64,000 bases of DNA. Source: Glandiceps talaboti. Lineage: Eukaryota; Hemichordata; Enteropneusta; Spengelidae. A program made the translations under genes and the position numbers. Location of the stretch: assembly GCF_964340395.1 (NCBI RefSeq), contig NC_135564.1, positions 23,536,887 through 23,600,886 on the forward strand. Direction: 5' to 3'. The notes under the pieces are model-generated. The model worked only from the letters and a program-made list of their open reading frames with translations. It searched no databases and was not told the DNA's origin. Below, piece by piece: positions 63,549 through 64,000 of the stretch. Every line of letters starts with the position of its first letter. The stretch's first letter is position 1.

Positions 63549-64000
63549 CGTACTTATATCTGACATCAGACTACTATTCGTACTTATATCTGACATCAGA
63601 CTACTATTCCTACTTATATCTGACATCAGACTACTATTCGTACTTATATCTGACATCAGACTACTATTCGTACTTATATCTGACATCAGACTACTATTCG
63701 TACTTATATCTGACATCAGACTACTATTCCTACTTATATCTGACATCAGACTACTATTCCTACTTATATCTGACATCAGACTTCTATTCCTACTTATATC
63801 TGACATCAGACTACTATTCCTACTTATATCTGACATCAGACTACTATTCCTACTTATATCTGACATCAGACTACTATTCGTACTTATATCTGACATCAGA
63901 CTACTATTCGTACTTATATCTGACATCAGACTACTATTCGTACTTATATCTGACATCAGACTACTATTCCTACTTATATCTGACATCAGACTACTATTCC
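63549..64000. repeat. 30-bp minisatellite, right part, runs off the window
   Basis: Same unit and variants as 62347-63000, about 15 units, no end visible. Confidence 0.95.

Noticed and set aside
62432-63986. Two minus-strand frames of about 188 codons with decapeptide repeats
   Set aside because: A 30-bp tandem unit stays in frame automatically; the common substitutions are replacement changes and there is no context for a gene.

Overview
The window looks like nuclear DNA from an animal, most likely a marine invertebrate; I cannot fix the phylum. It is AT-rich, has no operons or dense genes, and holds decayed LINEs, a Ty3/Gypsy LTR element, a DIRS-like tyrosine-recombinase retrotransposon, cut-and-paste DNA elements, long satellites and many microsatellites. 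No complete host gene is recognisable. Two or three short stretches could be exons, at low confidence. Several long open frames lie inside tandem repeats and are not genes.

Layout: 1-10607 is repeat-rich intergenic DNA: a five-unit 151-bp-core element (1296-2260), two copies of a hairpin-tipped repeat family (3969-4330 and 4735-5686), a Harbinger-like element inserted in a small minisatellite (5921-7549), an inverted-repeat element (about 7945-8577) and LINE/SINE 3' ends. 10608-21001 is one continuous 40-bp satellite of about 250 units that ends in an inverted half-unit. 21165-24212 is a second copy of the 151-bp-core element, split by a 1.73-kb terminal-inverted-repeat transposon and by a LINE tail. 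24213-34467 is intergenic DNA with palindrome clusters, a duplicated block carrying RFX-like sites, a foldback element and more hairpin-tipped repeats.

34468-43813 is a nested retrotransposon graveyard. A DIRS-like element (gag zinc knuckles, RT/RNase H, tyrosine recombinase) was hit by a LINE fragment inside its RT. A Gypsy element lies in the sequence beyond its recombinase end, and a second, inverted DIRS 5' end lies at 43217-43813. 43859-44888 looks like an insertion inside a pentamer-based array that resumes at 44897-49048. 49061-52490 holds poly-G/C tracts and a cluster of microsatellites around a repeated spacer. 52503-57160 is a 23-bp minisatellite followed by a 22-bp minisatellite of about 190 units. 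57161-62346 is AT-rich intergenic DNA with diverged repeats. 62347-64000 is a 30-bp array interrupted by a LINE 3' end and running off the window.

The elements do not form a pathway. Their value is as a record of nested insertion and tandem expansion: target-site duplications and interrupted arrays give the order of events. The least explained items are three hairpin-tipped repeat families with a shared end design, the 1.73-kb terminal-inverted-repeat element, the perfect CRE-containing hairpin at 43881-43946, and the block-duplicated 40-bp satellite.
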